The notes beneath the pieces are model-generated. The model was not told where the DNA came from and ran no database searches. It saw only the letters and a program-made list of their open reading frames with translations. A program made the translations under genes and the position numbers. From the NCBI GenBank assembly GCA_021324795.1, contig JAJPIK010000104.1:1-64000 (forward strand): a stretch of DNA of 64,000 nt, written 5' to 3'. This document shows, piece after piece, positions 1 through 8,676 of the stretch (position 1 is its first letter; each line of letters opens with the position of its first letter). The DNA comes from Chloroflexota bacterium. Lineage in GTDB: Bacteria; Chloroflexota; UBA6077; FW602-bin22; CADDYW01.

Positions 1-122
1 AGAAAGCCATATTTCTCCTCGATTTGCTGGTAGGAAAGGCCTTCGGAAACGTCGCCCATCGAGTTCGCAATCGCGGTCGCCGCTTCGATCCCATAGATCT
101 TGTCGAACAGTTCCGGCACCAT
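1..122 (-). CDS. Unknown protein, N-terminal part only (runs off the window)
   Basis: The minus strand reads open from an ATG at 122 to the window edge, giving about 40 residues that begin MVPELFDKIYG and contain GLSYQQIEEKYGF near the cut. An AGAGG ribosome-binding site lies 4 bases before the ATG, and a good sigma-70-like promoter lies 43 bases further up, so this is very probably a real gene start. I do not recognise the family from 40 residues. It is divergent from the VanW-type lipoprotein gene. Confidence 0.6.
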   Translation of the reverse strand, partial: MVPELFDKIYGIEAATAIANSMGDVSEGLSYQQIEEKYGF

Positions 123-164
123 GCGCCTCTGTGCGATCTGTATGCAATTTCGTATGTTGCGAGC

Positions 165-193
165 ATTATGCCGGGAGCACGGTTGGATGTCAA
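165..193 (-). promoter_or_regulatory. Promoter for the partial minus-strand gene
   Basis: On the minus strand, TTGACA (188-193) is followed by a 17-base spacer and CATAAT (165-170). The predicted transcript starts near 158, about 36 bases before the ATG at 122. Confidence 0.7.
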
Positions 194-390
194 TCCTCCG
201 GAGCGCGGTGATCTGCACTTGCCCGGTACGGTGCGATCATTAACAGATTTCAAATGTTCGATCTCGGCTGAAATCAGAAGCTTTCGTTCCCTAAGCCCCC
301 CGTTTGGTGTAGGATAAACGTACACCTCAGGTCGTCAGCACTCCAGATGCTCCGTGCCGGCCTGACCGAGCACCAGGGAGAGCGATTGAG

Positions 391-1887
391 ATGCAACCGC
401 AAATTCATTCACCCTTGTCTTCGAGGGTTGCCGCCCAAGCCACTCACCACAGCCGTCGCAAAATCCTTCAGATCGCCCTGCTTGGAGGGATAAGCTTACT
501 CACTGCCGCCTGCGGCAGTCCGCAAGCCGCGACTCCGCCTAATTCACTCTCGAAGAACTCTGTCGTCAACAGTCCGAGGAGATCGCTTCCTGCTGCGTCC
601 GCGCTGACGGCGAGCCAATCATCCGATGTGGTCGCCCCCAAGCTCAATAATAGTCCGGCGAGCAGGTCGCTGGGCCAGCAATTGCCGATCGCGGTCGTGA
701 CGGCGATGCCCATTGCCATCCGGACTCCTGAGCCAACCTCGACCCCACCGCCGTCGCCCAGTCCGGCAGCCACCACGATTCCCTACGACCCGGCTCGGCT
801 CACCGATCTGCTCGGGCAGTCGGTCACTTCCTATGCCGGCTCAATCGCGCCGCGTGTCCATAACGTTCGGCGTGCAACTGATCTCATCAACGGCGCGACA
901 GTCGCGCCGGGAGATCTTTTCTCGTTCGACGCGAGGGTCGGCTCGCAGTCCGTGGCCAACGGCTTCACGGTTGCCTATGGCATCGTGAATAACAACGGCG
1001 TGCCCGAAACTGTGCCAGCGATTGCCGGTGGCATCTGCCAGGTCGCGACAACCCTTTTCCAGGCAGTCTACTGGGCCGGCCTGCCAATCATTCGTCACTA
1101 CCACCATTTGTACTGGATTGCCCACTATGGCCAGCCACCCTACGGGCAGGTTGGGCTGGATGCGACCGTCGATTTCCCACCGGTCGACTTCCAGTTTCGC
1201 AATACAACGGCAGATTGGCTTCGCATCGAAGGGACCTACAATAACACTAACGTTCGCTTCCGAGTGTTCGGGGTGAGCCCAGGCTGGAAGGTAACGTCGA
1301 GCCCCACGAAGATTACAAATTTGATCAAGACCGATCGCGCAACGATTCGCCGCGAGGATCCCACGCAGCCGGCCGGCTACGAGCTCTGGATCGAATCAGC
1401 CGAGGATGGCTTCGACGCGACGATTGAACGCCTCGTCACCAAGAACGGGCTGACTGTTGACCGTTACGTCTTCACCAACCATTACGATCCGGCCCATAAC
1501 GTCTTGGTCGTTGGCACGAAAGGCGTCAAGCCCATTTCTGCGCCAACGCACACGTTACCACCCACCTCGCCCGCGCTGGTCGCAACCTCAATCCCTACTG
1601 TCATACCGACTGCGACATCTACCCCCCAGCCCGCCCCGAGTTCGTACCTGCAGAGCGATGGCCGCGTCCGTGTCCCAGCTCTCGTCGGGTTGCCCGAAGC
1701 TCAGGCAAGGGCCCTCATCGACAACGTCAGCTTGCAGAACACCTATACGAACTATCAGGGACACGACGATCTCCCAGATCAAACGCTTAATCAAGTGTCA
1801 GTCGGAGCGGTATTGAGCCAATCCCCGGCTCCGGGGTCGATCGTTCCTAAGGGGACGATTGTACACATTGCAGTGCGAAAGAACTGA
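391..1887 (+). CDS. VanW-family lipoprotein with C-terminal PASTA domain
   Basis: The 498-residue protein begins with a basic N-terminus, a hydrophobic segment and a lipobox (LTAAC, Cys41), so it should be a lipoprotein anchored outside the membrane. A Pro/Ser/Thr-rich linker leads to a VanW domain at about 140-290, with the family's GDLFSFDARVG and GGICQVATTLFQAVYWAGLP segments. A second Pro/Thr-rich linker leads to a PASTA domain at about 425-498 (VPALVGLPEAQARALI and SPAPGSIVPKGT). PASTA domains generally bind peptidoglycan or muropeptides; the biochemical role of VanW domains is not established. A cell-envelope role is therefore likely but unspecific. GGGAG upstream supports the ATG. Confidence 0.88.
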   Translation: MQPQIHSPLSSRVAAQATHHSRRKILQIALLGGISLLTAACGSPQAATPPNSLSKNSVVNSPRRSLPAASALTASQSSDVVAPKLNNSPASRSLGQQLPIAVVTAMPIAIRTPEPTSTPPPSPSPAATTIPYDPARLTDLLGQSVTSYAGSIAPRVHNVRRATDLINGATVAPGDLFSFDARVGSQSVANGFTVAYGIVNNNGVPETVPAIAGGICQVATTLFQAVYWAGLPIIRHYHHLYWIAHYGQPPYGQVGLDATVDFPPVDFQFRNTTADWLRIEGTYNNTNVRFRVFGVSPGWKVTSSPTKITNLIKTDRATIRREDPTQPAGYELWIESAEDGFDATIERLVTKNGLTVDRYVFTNHYDPAHNVLVVGTKGVKPISAPTHTLPPTSPALVATSIPTVIPTATSTPQPAPSSYLQSDGRVRVPALVGLPEAQARALIDNVSLQNTYTNYQGHDDLPDQTLNQVSVGAVLSQSPAPGSIVPKGTIVHIAVRKN

Positions 1888-2054
1888 TCTCAGACACCTC
1901 ATATCCGAATAGGGTATACTGAGAACGGGCGGCGCCGGAAGAATGGGAATCGCTGGCGCCGTTCTTCGCCCGCGATTTCGCGTGATCACCGTCAAAGGGC
2001 AGACCAGCCAGGACGGTGGGCCACGATTCACTTAACTCACGTGGAGGAGAGACT

Positions 2055-2561
2055 ATGGATGGAATACGCTCCTGGGAAGCAGCACGGAACCGAATTGGGC
2101 GGCGGGGATTCTTGGGTGGCCTCACCGTCCTGAGCGCAACGGTGCTCGCGGCCTGCAGTGGTGGAACAGCGTCAAGCTCGAATGCGAGCGCGGCCACGGC
2201 AGTTTCAAACGTAAATACGGCGCTGAACTCGGAAGCGAAGGCAGCCCAATCCATCGGGAACTCGGCAACGGTGAAAATGACTGACGCAAACGTCTACGAC
2301 CCAGCAACTATCACCATTGCCAAGGGAGGCACCGTCACCTGGCAGAACGCGTCACAGACAGTGCACTCGGCAACCTTCGATCCATCGAAGGCAGCGAAGG
2401 CCGGCGACTGCTCGCTCCCCCAAGGGGTCCAGCCGTTTGATTCCGGCTTGCTTCAGCCGGGCCAAACCTTTTCTCACACCTTTGACACGGCCGGCACCTA
2501 CAAGTATTTCTGCGTTCCTCACGAAACTCTCGGTATGCTCGGCACGGTCATCGTCCAGTAG
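2055..2561 (+). CDS. Plastocyanin-like cupredoxin lipoprotein
   Basis: A 168-residue protein. An in-frame ATG at 2016 is possible, but GGAGGAG at 2043-2049 selects the ATG at 2055. The N-terminus has a twin-arginine-like RR (16-17), a hydrophobic stretch and a lipobox ending at Cys34, which suggests Tat export followed by lipidation. The cupredoxin domain spans about 70-168. Its likely type 1 copper ligands are His104 (in QTVHSATF), Cys153 and His156 (in YFCVPHE), and Met161. It probably carries electrons outside the membrane. A link to the caa3 oxidase encoded about 11 kb away is plausible but only inferred. Confidence 0.9.
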   Translation: MDGIRSWEAARNRIGRRGFLGGLTVLSATVLAACSGGTASSSNASAATAVSNVNTALNSEAKAAQSIGNSATVKMTDANVYDPATITIAKGGTVTWQNASQTVHSATFDPSKAAKAGDCSLPQGVQPFDSGLLQPGQTFSHTFDTAGTYKYFCVPHETLGMLGTVIVQ

Positions 2562-2600
2562 CCCTCTCGACTTTGACCCCGTCATTCTGAGCTATCCAAG

Positions 2601-2645
2601 GCGAGGGAAATCTGTCAACCGCGGCTTGGCGCGGATTTCCCCCGC
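2601..2645. terminator. Imperfect hairpin between convergent genes
   Basis: GCGAGGGAAATC (2601-2612) pairs with GATTTCCCCCGC (2634-2645) with one mismatch, between the convergent cupredoxin and lipoprotein genes. There is no clear T tract, so a bidirectional terminator role is a guess from position. Confidence 0.4.
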
Positions 2646-2661
2646 TCCCCCGGATCAGAGA

Positions 2662-3150
2662 TTATGGCGTATTGCAGAGAACGACGCGGCGTCCCGAATC
2701 TGAATGGTACTCGTAGGTGCGCCCCGCCGCTTCGAGGATGATCTGGTAGCCCGGGGTGACGACTTGCGCATAGAAGCGCCCGGGCTGGGGGCAGCCGAGT
2801 GCACTCGTCGGCCATTGCACGCTGGTGACGCTGACGACCCGGATCTGGTCCGACGAGACGCCAGTCTGGCTCGTTAATTGCTGGCGAGCGAGCTCTACCG
2901 CCGAGGCTGCCCCGGGGGGAATCGCTGGCTCAGGCGCACTCCCAGCGGGAATGGGCCGCGTCAATTGAGCCACCGGCGACGCCCCGGCCCCCGGCGTTGG
3001 CGAGCCAACGTCGGTCGGTATCAGCGTAGGCTCCGGCACCGGTGGAGACCCTTTCGAGCTCGCGGACGTCCCAGTCCCGGTCGTGGCACAGCCGACTACC
3101 AGGATCATGATGGCGAGCAAAGCGATCGGCAAGATGCTCATCCGTCTCAC
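2662..3150 (-). CDS. Small secreted lipoprotein of unknown function
   Basis: The 162-residue protein has a hydrophobic signal and lipobox (LVVGCA), a Pro/Thr/Ser-rich linker (about 30-80), and a compact C-terminal domain containing VQWPTSALGCPQPG and YEYHSDSGRRVVLC. I recall similar domains as unnamed lipoproteins in Chloroflexota and cyanobacteria; no biochemical role is known to me. The frame can start at a GTG at 3150, which overlaps the purD stop as GTGA, or at an ATG at 3141. Either way it should be translated with purD. Confidence 0.75.
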   Translation of the reverse strand: MRRMSILPIALLAIMILVVGCATTGTGTSASSKGSPPVPEPTLIPTDVGSPTPGAGASPVAQLTRPIPAGSAPEPAIPPGAASAVELARQQLTSQTGVSSDQIRVVSVTSVQWPTSALGCPQPGRFYAQVVTPGYQIILEAAGRTYEYHSDSGRRVVLCNTP

Positions 3151-4424
3151 CCCTGATCGGCCTCGCGGCCTCCGATGTCGCGACGATAGTGAGCGCCGGC
3201 GAAGTAGATCTTCTCGACGTTCTGGTAAGCATGCTGGCGCGCTGCCGCGAGTGTCTCTCCATGGCCAACGACAGTGAGGACGCGGCCGCCCGCAGTCAGC
3301 AGCAGGCCATCCACTAGCTTGGTGCCCGCGTGGAAGACAAGCGTTTCATCATCAACCTGGTCGAGTCCGGAAATCGGTAGCCCGGTCGGATAAGCGCCAG
3401 GATAGCCGTCCGAGGCAAGCACGACGCCACAGCGGTAGCCAGCCCGCGCCCGCACAGGACCAGGGGTTAACTGGCCGGTGGCGGTCGCTTCGATCAGATC
3501 GACCAGATCCTCGTCCAGCAGGGGCAAGAGAACCTGGGTCTCCGGATCGCCGAGACGGCAGTTGAATTCGAGCACCCGCGGACCATCTGCTGTGAGCATA
3601 AGGCCAGCGTAAAGTACCCCATGATAGGGAATCCCACGATCGGCCAGTGCGGAGGCGATCGGCTGGAGAATCGTCGAGGTCAGATGCTCGACGCCGTAGC
3701 GATCAGCAAGCCGGGACGGGGCGATCGCCCCCATACCACCGGTATTCGGGCCGGTATCGTCGTCGTCAACCCGCTTGTGATCGCGAGCGGGGACGAGTGG
3801 CGCGACCGTCCGCCCGTCGACGAAGGCGAGGAGCGACATCTCCTCGCCGGCCAAGAATTCTTCGATCACCAGGGTACGTCCGGCCTCACCGAAAGTCCGC
3901 TCTTCCAGAGCCATGCGGATCGCTGCCTTCGCTTCCTCGGGAGTCATTGCGATGATCACACCCTTGCCCGCGGCCAAGCCATCGGCCTTCAGAACGAGCG
4001 GGTATCGCTGTATCCGAGCGTATTCCCAAGCTGCAACGGCATCATCAAAGATCGCATAGGCTGCCGTCGGAACGTTGGCTTCGACCATCAGCGACTTGGC
4101 CCAGCTCTTGCTGGACTCGATACGCGCCGCCACGGCCGTTGGCCCAAAGGCACGCACGCCTCGCCGCGTCAATCGGTCGACAAGCCCAAGCGCGAGCGGC
4201 TCCTCCGGCCCGACAACGACGAGATCGATCTGATTGTCAGCACTCCAAGCAGCGAGGGCTTCCACCTGATTCGCAGCAATGGGGACATTTTCAGCTATCA
4301 CCGCCGTTCCGCCGTTCCCCGGGGCACAAAAGAGATGATCCACGCGTGGGCTCTGGCGTAGCTTCCAGACCAGAGCGTGCTCACGCGCACCATTTCCCAC
4401 CACTAGCACGTTCCAACGTGACAT
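3147..4424 (-). CDS. purD: Phosphoribosylamine-glycine ligase
   Basis: GAR synthetase joins phosphoribosylamine and glycine with ATP in de novo purine synthesis, in the cytoplasm. The 425-residue product has the N-terminal VLVVGNGAREHALVWKL motif, an ATP-grasp core (LVLKADGLAAGKGVI, VVIEEFLAGEEMSLLAF) and the metal-site GVLYAGLM and LEFNCRLGDPE segments, which is full length for the family. The ATG at 4424 is chosen because GGAGGAG lies just before it; the frame remains open upstream to 4466. The downstream lipoprotein overlaps its stop. No other purine gene is nearby. Confidence 0.96.
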   Translation of the reverse strand: MSRWNVLVVGNGAREHALVWKLRQSPRVDHLFCAPGNGGTAVIAENVPIAANQVEALAAWSADNQIDLVVVGPEEPLALGLVDRLTRRGVRAFGPTAVAARIESSKSWAKSLMVEANVPTAAYAIFDDAVAAWEYARIQRYPLVLKADGLAAGKGVIIAMTPEEAKAAIRMALEERTFGEAGRTLVIEEFLAGEEMSLLAFVDGRTVAPLVPARDHKRVDDDDTGPNTGGMGAIAPSRLADRYGVEHLTSTILQPIASALADRGIPYHGVLYAGLMLTADGPRVLEFNCRLGDPETQVLLPLLDEDLVDLIEATATGQLTPGPVRARAGYRCGVVLASDGYPGAYPTGLPISGLDQVDDETLVFHAGTKLVDGLLLTAGGRVLTVVGHGETLAAARQHAYQNVEKIYFAGAHYRRDIGGREADQG

Positions 4425-4440
4425 GGTTCTCCTCCAACAC

Positions 4441-4486
4441 AGGAAGAAGGGGGCCGAGCTGAACATTGCTCGGCCCCCTTCTTCCT
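4441..4486. terminator. Perfect 18-bp hairpin between the NYN gene and purD
   Basis: The arms are 4441-4458 and 4469-4486, perfectly complementary and GC-rich, with a 10-base loop. The hairpin sits 21 bases after the NYN gene stop and just before the purD ribosome-binding site, both on the minus strand. A TTTT run follows it on the plus strand only, so intrinsic termination in the direction of these genes would lack a U tract. Confidence 0.6.
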
Positions 4487-4507
4487 TTTAGCACTGATGC
4501 GGGAGTC

Positions 4508-6646
4508 CTATTCTTCGCTCTTTGGTTCGCTCGGTGCCACTCGGGTCGTGGTACCGCTGATCTCCAAGCGAACAGCGCCAGCGCGCTCAGCAGCGAGAAG
4601 ATAATCTTTGAACTTGCTAAAGCCAAAGGTGTGCTCGTCGAAGCTGCCAAGCCGGCGCACGAGACGGTTCTTGACCGCAGCCGGACCAGTTGTTGGGCGA
4701 TTGGCATCGGTTGCCTCGCGGACCACCTGTCGCAGGATCTCAAAACTGTCAGCCAAGGATAATACCTGGCCACCAGGCTCGGCTGGTTCACCCACTGGAC
4801 TCGGCAATTCGGCTTCGGGCATCGACGCGGCGCTTTTCGCCATCGCTTCGACCTGCTCACTCGTGGTAACCTCAACCGACGCCTCACTTGGCACCTCGGC
4901 AACCGGCGCGGCCGGCTCCGCCTCGTTTGCAACCATCGTCGCAGCCTCGGCGACTGGCACTTCCAGAATCGGTGCGTCCGCCTTTGACTCGATCGGCACA
5001 CTCGCGGATGCCGTTTCGCTCATGGGAGGAGTCATCTTAATCGATGCCGGAGCAATCGTGTCCTGGACCGACTCCGTACTCTCGGGAGATACGGGCTCGA
5101 TTGCCGAAACCATTTCCGTCGTCGCATCCGCGGTCATGGCTGGTACGGCCGACTCAGCGGGCGCAGCAGTGGCTTCTGCCTCGAGTTCGGCGAGCACTTC
5201 CCGGACCAGAGGATGCTCGTCGACGATGTGACACAATCGCACGCGGTGACGGGTTCCACTCACGTCGATCTCACGTGGCTCGCGGTCGACAACGAGCACT
5301 CCTTCTTGAACTAAGCGATTCAACGTAGCACGCGCTTCGGCGTCCGAGGCCGCGTCAGCCACGCCATTCCCTAGATGATTCAGGAGATTAGTCAGCACGT
5401 AAGTATAAGTCAGCCAGCGGCTGCGGCTCCGCAGCCCCAGGATGAAACGGACTACCTCCCGATCCACCGAACCTGCTTCTATCGGCAATTTCCCCTGCTC
5501 GGTCATCTCGGCTAGTGGAGCGGTCACCGGCACGGATGACAGCGGCAGCGACGATGCTTGGAGAGATGGTACTGTCTCGCTCACCCCATTCGTCTCACTC
5601 GATGAAGCAGCGACCGGTGTGACAACGGGCGGGACTTGACTCGTGCTGGTAACCCATTGGACCGGACCGGTCCGGGAAACGGTCAGCACCCCTGCTTTTT
5701 CCGCCGCGTTCAGCAGATCCTTGAAACGTGGAAAGCCATACTTTTTTTCGTTGAAATCTTTGATTCGTGCCAGCAATTGATCCTTCAAGTTGGTCGCACG
5801 CAGGCGAGGCTTTCCAGCCTCTTCGCGCTCTCGCAAAATATTGGCGATCGTCGCAAAGAGCGGTGCCGAGTCAAGAAGCTCTTCAGCAGGCGGCGGCTTG
5901 ACCGGAGCTTCACTCGGAACGATCAGCTCGGAACGATCGACGCCGTTAGACTCCGCCACGGTCGCACTTGCCACGGCGGGACCTGGCACCGGGGCAGAAG
6001 ACGAGGCCACTGCGTCAATGGCACGGAACGGCGCTGCATTGGGCGTGCGTTGGGGCACGCCCGCGGGCGATGGGGCCAATCGCGCGCTACTCAGCCGTCG
6101 GTGACCACGTACTCCATGAACACTCACTTCCGTCGGCGGGTTTTCGGACGTCTCGGCAAGCAAACGGTACGGGATATAGTCGTCGGCCATCTCGCGAAGA
6201 ATCGCGGCAACAAAGTCTGGGCCAATCACCACCACCTTCTTGCCTCGAAGCTGGACCAGACGGACAATTGGGATCAAGTCCTTGTCGCCGGAAACCAGCA
6301 CAAAAACGTTGATCGTAGGCATAAGGTGGAGCGTATCGATGCAATCGGCGACCAGGCATGGATCGGCGAGACTCTTTCCCCGTGGTGCACCGGCGCCCGG
6401 ATCAGATTCGAAGCGGAAGGTGGGAGCAAAGATCGGCTCGATTCCCGCGCGGTAAACCGAAAGACGGTCGCTGCTGACGTTCCATTCGGCGTAAGCGCGG
6501 GCAATTAAGATGGTTCCAAAGCGTTGCGCTGCCCGAACAATCGCCCGAACGTCCGGAACAGCTCCGGCAAAGTCTACAGCAGTGCTAATCGCGAGGTTAT
6601 CCCAATCAATAAAAAGGCCAACATAATTTTCTTCGTCGCGGGGCAT
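4508..6646 (-). CDS. NYN-domain nuclease-like protein with OST-HTH/LOTUS domains
   Basis: A 712-residue protein. Residues 8-165 form a NYN (PIN-like) domain: FIDWDNL (Asp14, Asp16, Asn17), ADPCLVADCIDTL (Asp95, Asp101, Asp104) and VSGDKDL (Asp121, Asp123) give the acidic metal site expected of this RNase fold. Residues 261-332 form an OST-HTH/LOTUS domain (KDFNEKKYGFPRFKDLL). A winged-helix-like region lies near 390-500, followed by an Ala/Glu/Pro-rich linker and a second OST-HTH at about 635-700 (FDEHTFGFSKFKDYLL). NYN plus LOTUS resembles bacterial relatives of eukaryotic MARF1/limkain, which act on RNA. The start follows GAAGG; the frame is open to 6679. RNA cleavage is inferred. Confidence 0.85.
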   Translation of the reverse strand: MPRDEENYVGLFIDWDNLAISTAVDFAGAVPDVRAIVRAAQRFGTILIARAYAEWNVSSDRLSVYRAGIEPIFAPTFRFESDPGAGAPRGKSLADPCLVADCIDTLHLMPTINVFVLVSGDKDLIPIVRLVQLRGKKVVVIGPDFVAAILREMADDYIPYRLLAETSENPPTEVSVHGVRGHRRLSSARLAPSPAGVPQRTPNAAPFRAIDAVASSSAPVPGPAVASATVAESNGVDRSELIVPSEAPVKPPPAEELLDSAPLFATIANILREREEAGKPRLRATNLKDQLLARIKDFNEKKYGFPRFKDLLNAAEKAGVLTVSRTGPVQWVTSTSQVPPVVTPVAASSSETNGVSETVPSLQASSLPLSSVPVTAPLAEMTEQGKLPIEAGSVDREVVRFILGLRSRSRWLTYTYVLTNLLNHLGNGVADAASDAEARATLNRLVQEGVLVVDREPREIDVSGTRHRVRLCHIVDEHPLVREVLAELEAEATAAPAESAVPAMTADATTEMVSAIEPVSPESTESVQDTIAPASIKMTPPMSETASASVPIESKADAPILEVPVAEAATMVANEAEPAAPVAEVPSEASVEVTTSEQVEAMAKSAASMPEAELPSPVGEPAEPGGQVLSLADSFEILRQVVREATDANRPTTGPAAVKNRLVRRLGSFDEHTFGFSKFKDYLLAAERAGAVRLEISGTTTRVAPSEPKSEE

Positions 6647-6877
6647 ATCAACCTTCGTCCAAAAAATTGCGCCGCTCACTCACCGTTCAGCACCACAAAA
6701 AAAAGAAACTATTGCTGCCGAATCGGCCGAGCCGCGCTAACGGTAAGAAATCCTGGGCCGCACAATTGTACGGACGCACCAGGTCGCCTGAGCCCCGACG
6801 CTTTCATTCCAGAAATCGCGTCAAGTAAATATACTCGAAATCTCGTCGGGAAAAGGTCAAACATCTCACCAAGCACG

Positions 6878-6906
6878 ATCATAACAAGGCTCTATCGTGG
6901 TGTCAA
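6878..6906 (-). promoter_or_regulatory. Promoter for the NYN-LOTUS gene
   Basis: TTGACA (6901-6906), a 17-base spacer and TATGAT (6878-6883) lie on the minus strand, overlapping the end of the GH5 gene. The predicted 5' leader to the ATG at 6646 is about 225 bases, long and AT-rich, with a run of eight T on the transcribed sense strand near 6698. No other gene fits in the leader. Confidence 0.75.
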
Positions 6907-8636
6907 GGTAAAGTACCCCAAACCAAGCGACCGTTCTGGTAAAGATCGATCCGGGACGAGGACAGGTCGGTATTACTATTGAGGTAGCTGAAGTCATGGC
7001 TCGGATCCACCGCTGCCCAATCGACGCGATGATAGCGTACGAGGATCGGTCCAGTTGTACCGAATGCCGCCAGGTCGCCGGCTCCGGAATCGAACTGAAT
7101 CTCGACATATCCGCCTTGCTGAGCGCGCGGCTCGGCTTTGACGACCACGTGAACGTGTCCATTCCCAAGAGCAGCCCAGTCGACGACGGCGGCAAGGACG
7201 TGAGGATTACCGGCAAACCAGTAGCGTAGCGTGAGCTGGGACAGCGGCACGGGTTGGCTCGTGTCATTGAAGACAGTCACGATAAAACTGGCGTTCACCG
7301 AACCGGGATTCGAAGCGATCGAGTGATAGATCACCCGCAGTGGCTGGAGTCGTTGGCTGGCCTGGGCAGATGCCGGGCTGATCCTGGGAGCAAGCGATTC
7401 GGAATAGAGATCCTGCTTTGCCGAGACCACCGTCATCCAATTGTCATCGAGCAGGCCACCCGTGTCACCCGAGTCGGGATTGAGCGCCCAGCTAATGAAG
7501 CCCAGATGATGGTCGGCGAGATAGCTAACCAAAGCCCGCTGCCATTGTCCTTCCTTGTCAGACCCCACCGAGCGCCCACCAAACTCGCCGAGCACGACCG
7601 GCGCAATTCCCTGCGCGGCAATGTAGCCCCAGTGCTTATCCCAGACCAACGGCATGTTATTGGGGAAGCTGGAATCATGGAACCACCCCTGCGGATAGAC
7701 GTCCGGGCCGTAATCGTGCGGGCTGTAGACGACCCGATTCGGCAGGTTTAGAATGACCGGTGCTTTGGCGACGCCTTCCAGGTCTCCACCCCACCAGTAC
7801 CAATCGTTGCCAGTGTGTTCGATTCCTTCGACGAAGATCAGCCAGTACGGGTTCACCGAAAGTATCGCGTTGCCGGCCCGCTCAGCCGCGAGTCGCCAAT
7901 CGGTGGCTGGATCGTTAGTTCCCCAGGTGGCCGGGCCACGGGGCTCGTTGTCGAGATCTGCTCCGATCACCGTGTCATCCCCGCGGTAGCGCCCGGCAAG
8001 CATCTTCCATTCGGCAATCCATTGCGCTTCGCTCCGCTGTGGAGTGTACCAAAGATCGCTCTGCCCGGCACTCGAAGGTCGGTGCCGATCAAGGATCACT
8101 CGCAGACCATACTGGCGAGCTCCAGCGATGATCTTGTCCATCACCTGCAGGCTAGTCAGCCCCTGTAAGTCAGGATTCAGCAAGTAATCGATTCCCGACG
8201 GCCGGGCGTTGGGCTGAAGAATATCGTCGCTGAAGGGCAAACGCAAGGTATTGTACCCGAGAGCGCTCAACTGGGCCAGGATCGTTTGCCAATTGCGCGC
8301 CCAGAGTCCATCCGGCGCCATGGTCGCGGTTTCCAACCCGAACCAGCTCACGCCGGTGATGCGGACGAGCCGTCCTTGAGCATCATAGATCTGACTACCG
8401 CAGGTATGGAGGTAGTTGGCGGCGTTCTTCGGCGGAGGCGGCAGGTGGATCGGGTCAAGATGACAGTTGGCCGGCCCGGCGGCTACCACCGCCGAAGTGC
8501 CAGCGCCGTTCTGCCAGTGATTCGCCGCGACAAATATCCCCACCAAGAAGACAACGAGCAGCATCGCGGCGATGAGACGGCGCTGGCGATTGAGCAACAG
8601 AGGTATGCGATTGAGAACGCCCAATTCATCATGCAT
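6903..8636 (-). CDS. GH5 cellulase-like enzyme with C-terminal CBM3
   Basis: The 577-residue protein has an N-terminal membrane segment (about 20-40) acting as a signal peptide or anchor. A glycoside hydrolase family 5 domain spans about 70-405, and a family 3 cellulose-binding module about 425-577. The likely acid/base is Glu in DLDNEPRG and the nucleophile is Glu in VVLGEFGG. Family knowledge suggests beta-1,4-glucan hydrolysis outside the cell; substrate is inferred. GGAGAA precedes the ATG. A hydrolase gene lies 40 bases upstream on the same strand. A closely similar second copy is at 58576-60336 on the other strand. Confidence 0.9.
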   Translation of the reverse strand: MHDELGVLNRIPLLLNRQRRLIAAMLLVVFLVGIFVAANHWQNGAGTSAVVAAGPANCHLDPIHLPPPPKNAANYLHTCGSQIYDAQGRLVRITGVSWFGLETATMAPDGLWARNWQTILAQLSALGYNTLRLPFSDDILQPNARPSGIDYLLNPDLQGLTSLQVMDKIIAGARQYGLRVILDRHRPSSAGQSDLWYTPQRSEAQWIAEWKMLAGRYRGDDTVIGADLDNEPRGPATWGTNDPATDWRLAAERAGNAILSVNPYWLIFVEGIEHTGNDWYWWGGDLEGVAKAPVILNLPNRVVYSPHDYGPDVYPQGWFHDSSFPNNMPLVWDKHWGYIAAQGIAPVVLGEFGGRSVGSDKEGQWQRALVSYLADHHLGFISWALNPDSGDTGGLLDDNWMTVVSAKQDLYSESLAPRISPASAQASQRLQPLRVIYHSIASNPGSVNASFIVTVFNDTSQPVPLSQLTLRYWFAGNPHVLAAVVDWAALGNGHVHVVVKAEPRAQQGGYVEIQFDSGAGDLAAFGTTGPILVRYHRVDWAAVDPSHDFSYLNSNTDLSSSRIDLYQNGRLVWGTLP

Positions 8637-8676
8637 TGAGCAAGGTTCTCCTGCAGGTCGCGTGCCCCTCGCAAGC

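Noticed and set aside
24..317. Plus-strand 97-codon frame at the window start
   Set aside because: It overlaps an opposite-strand gene start that has its own promoter and SD. The frame has no SD and looks random.
3621..4361. Long plus-strand frame inside purD
   Set aside because: It is antisense to clear PurD motifs, so it is a frame shadow.
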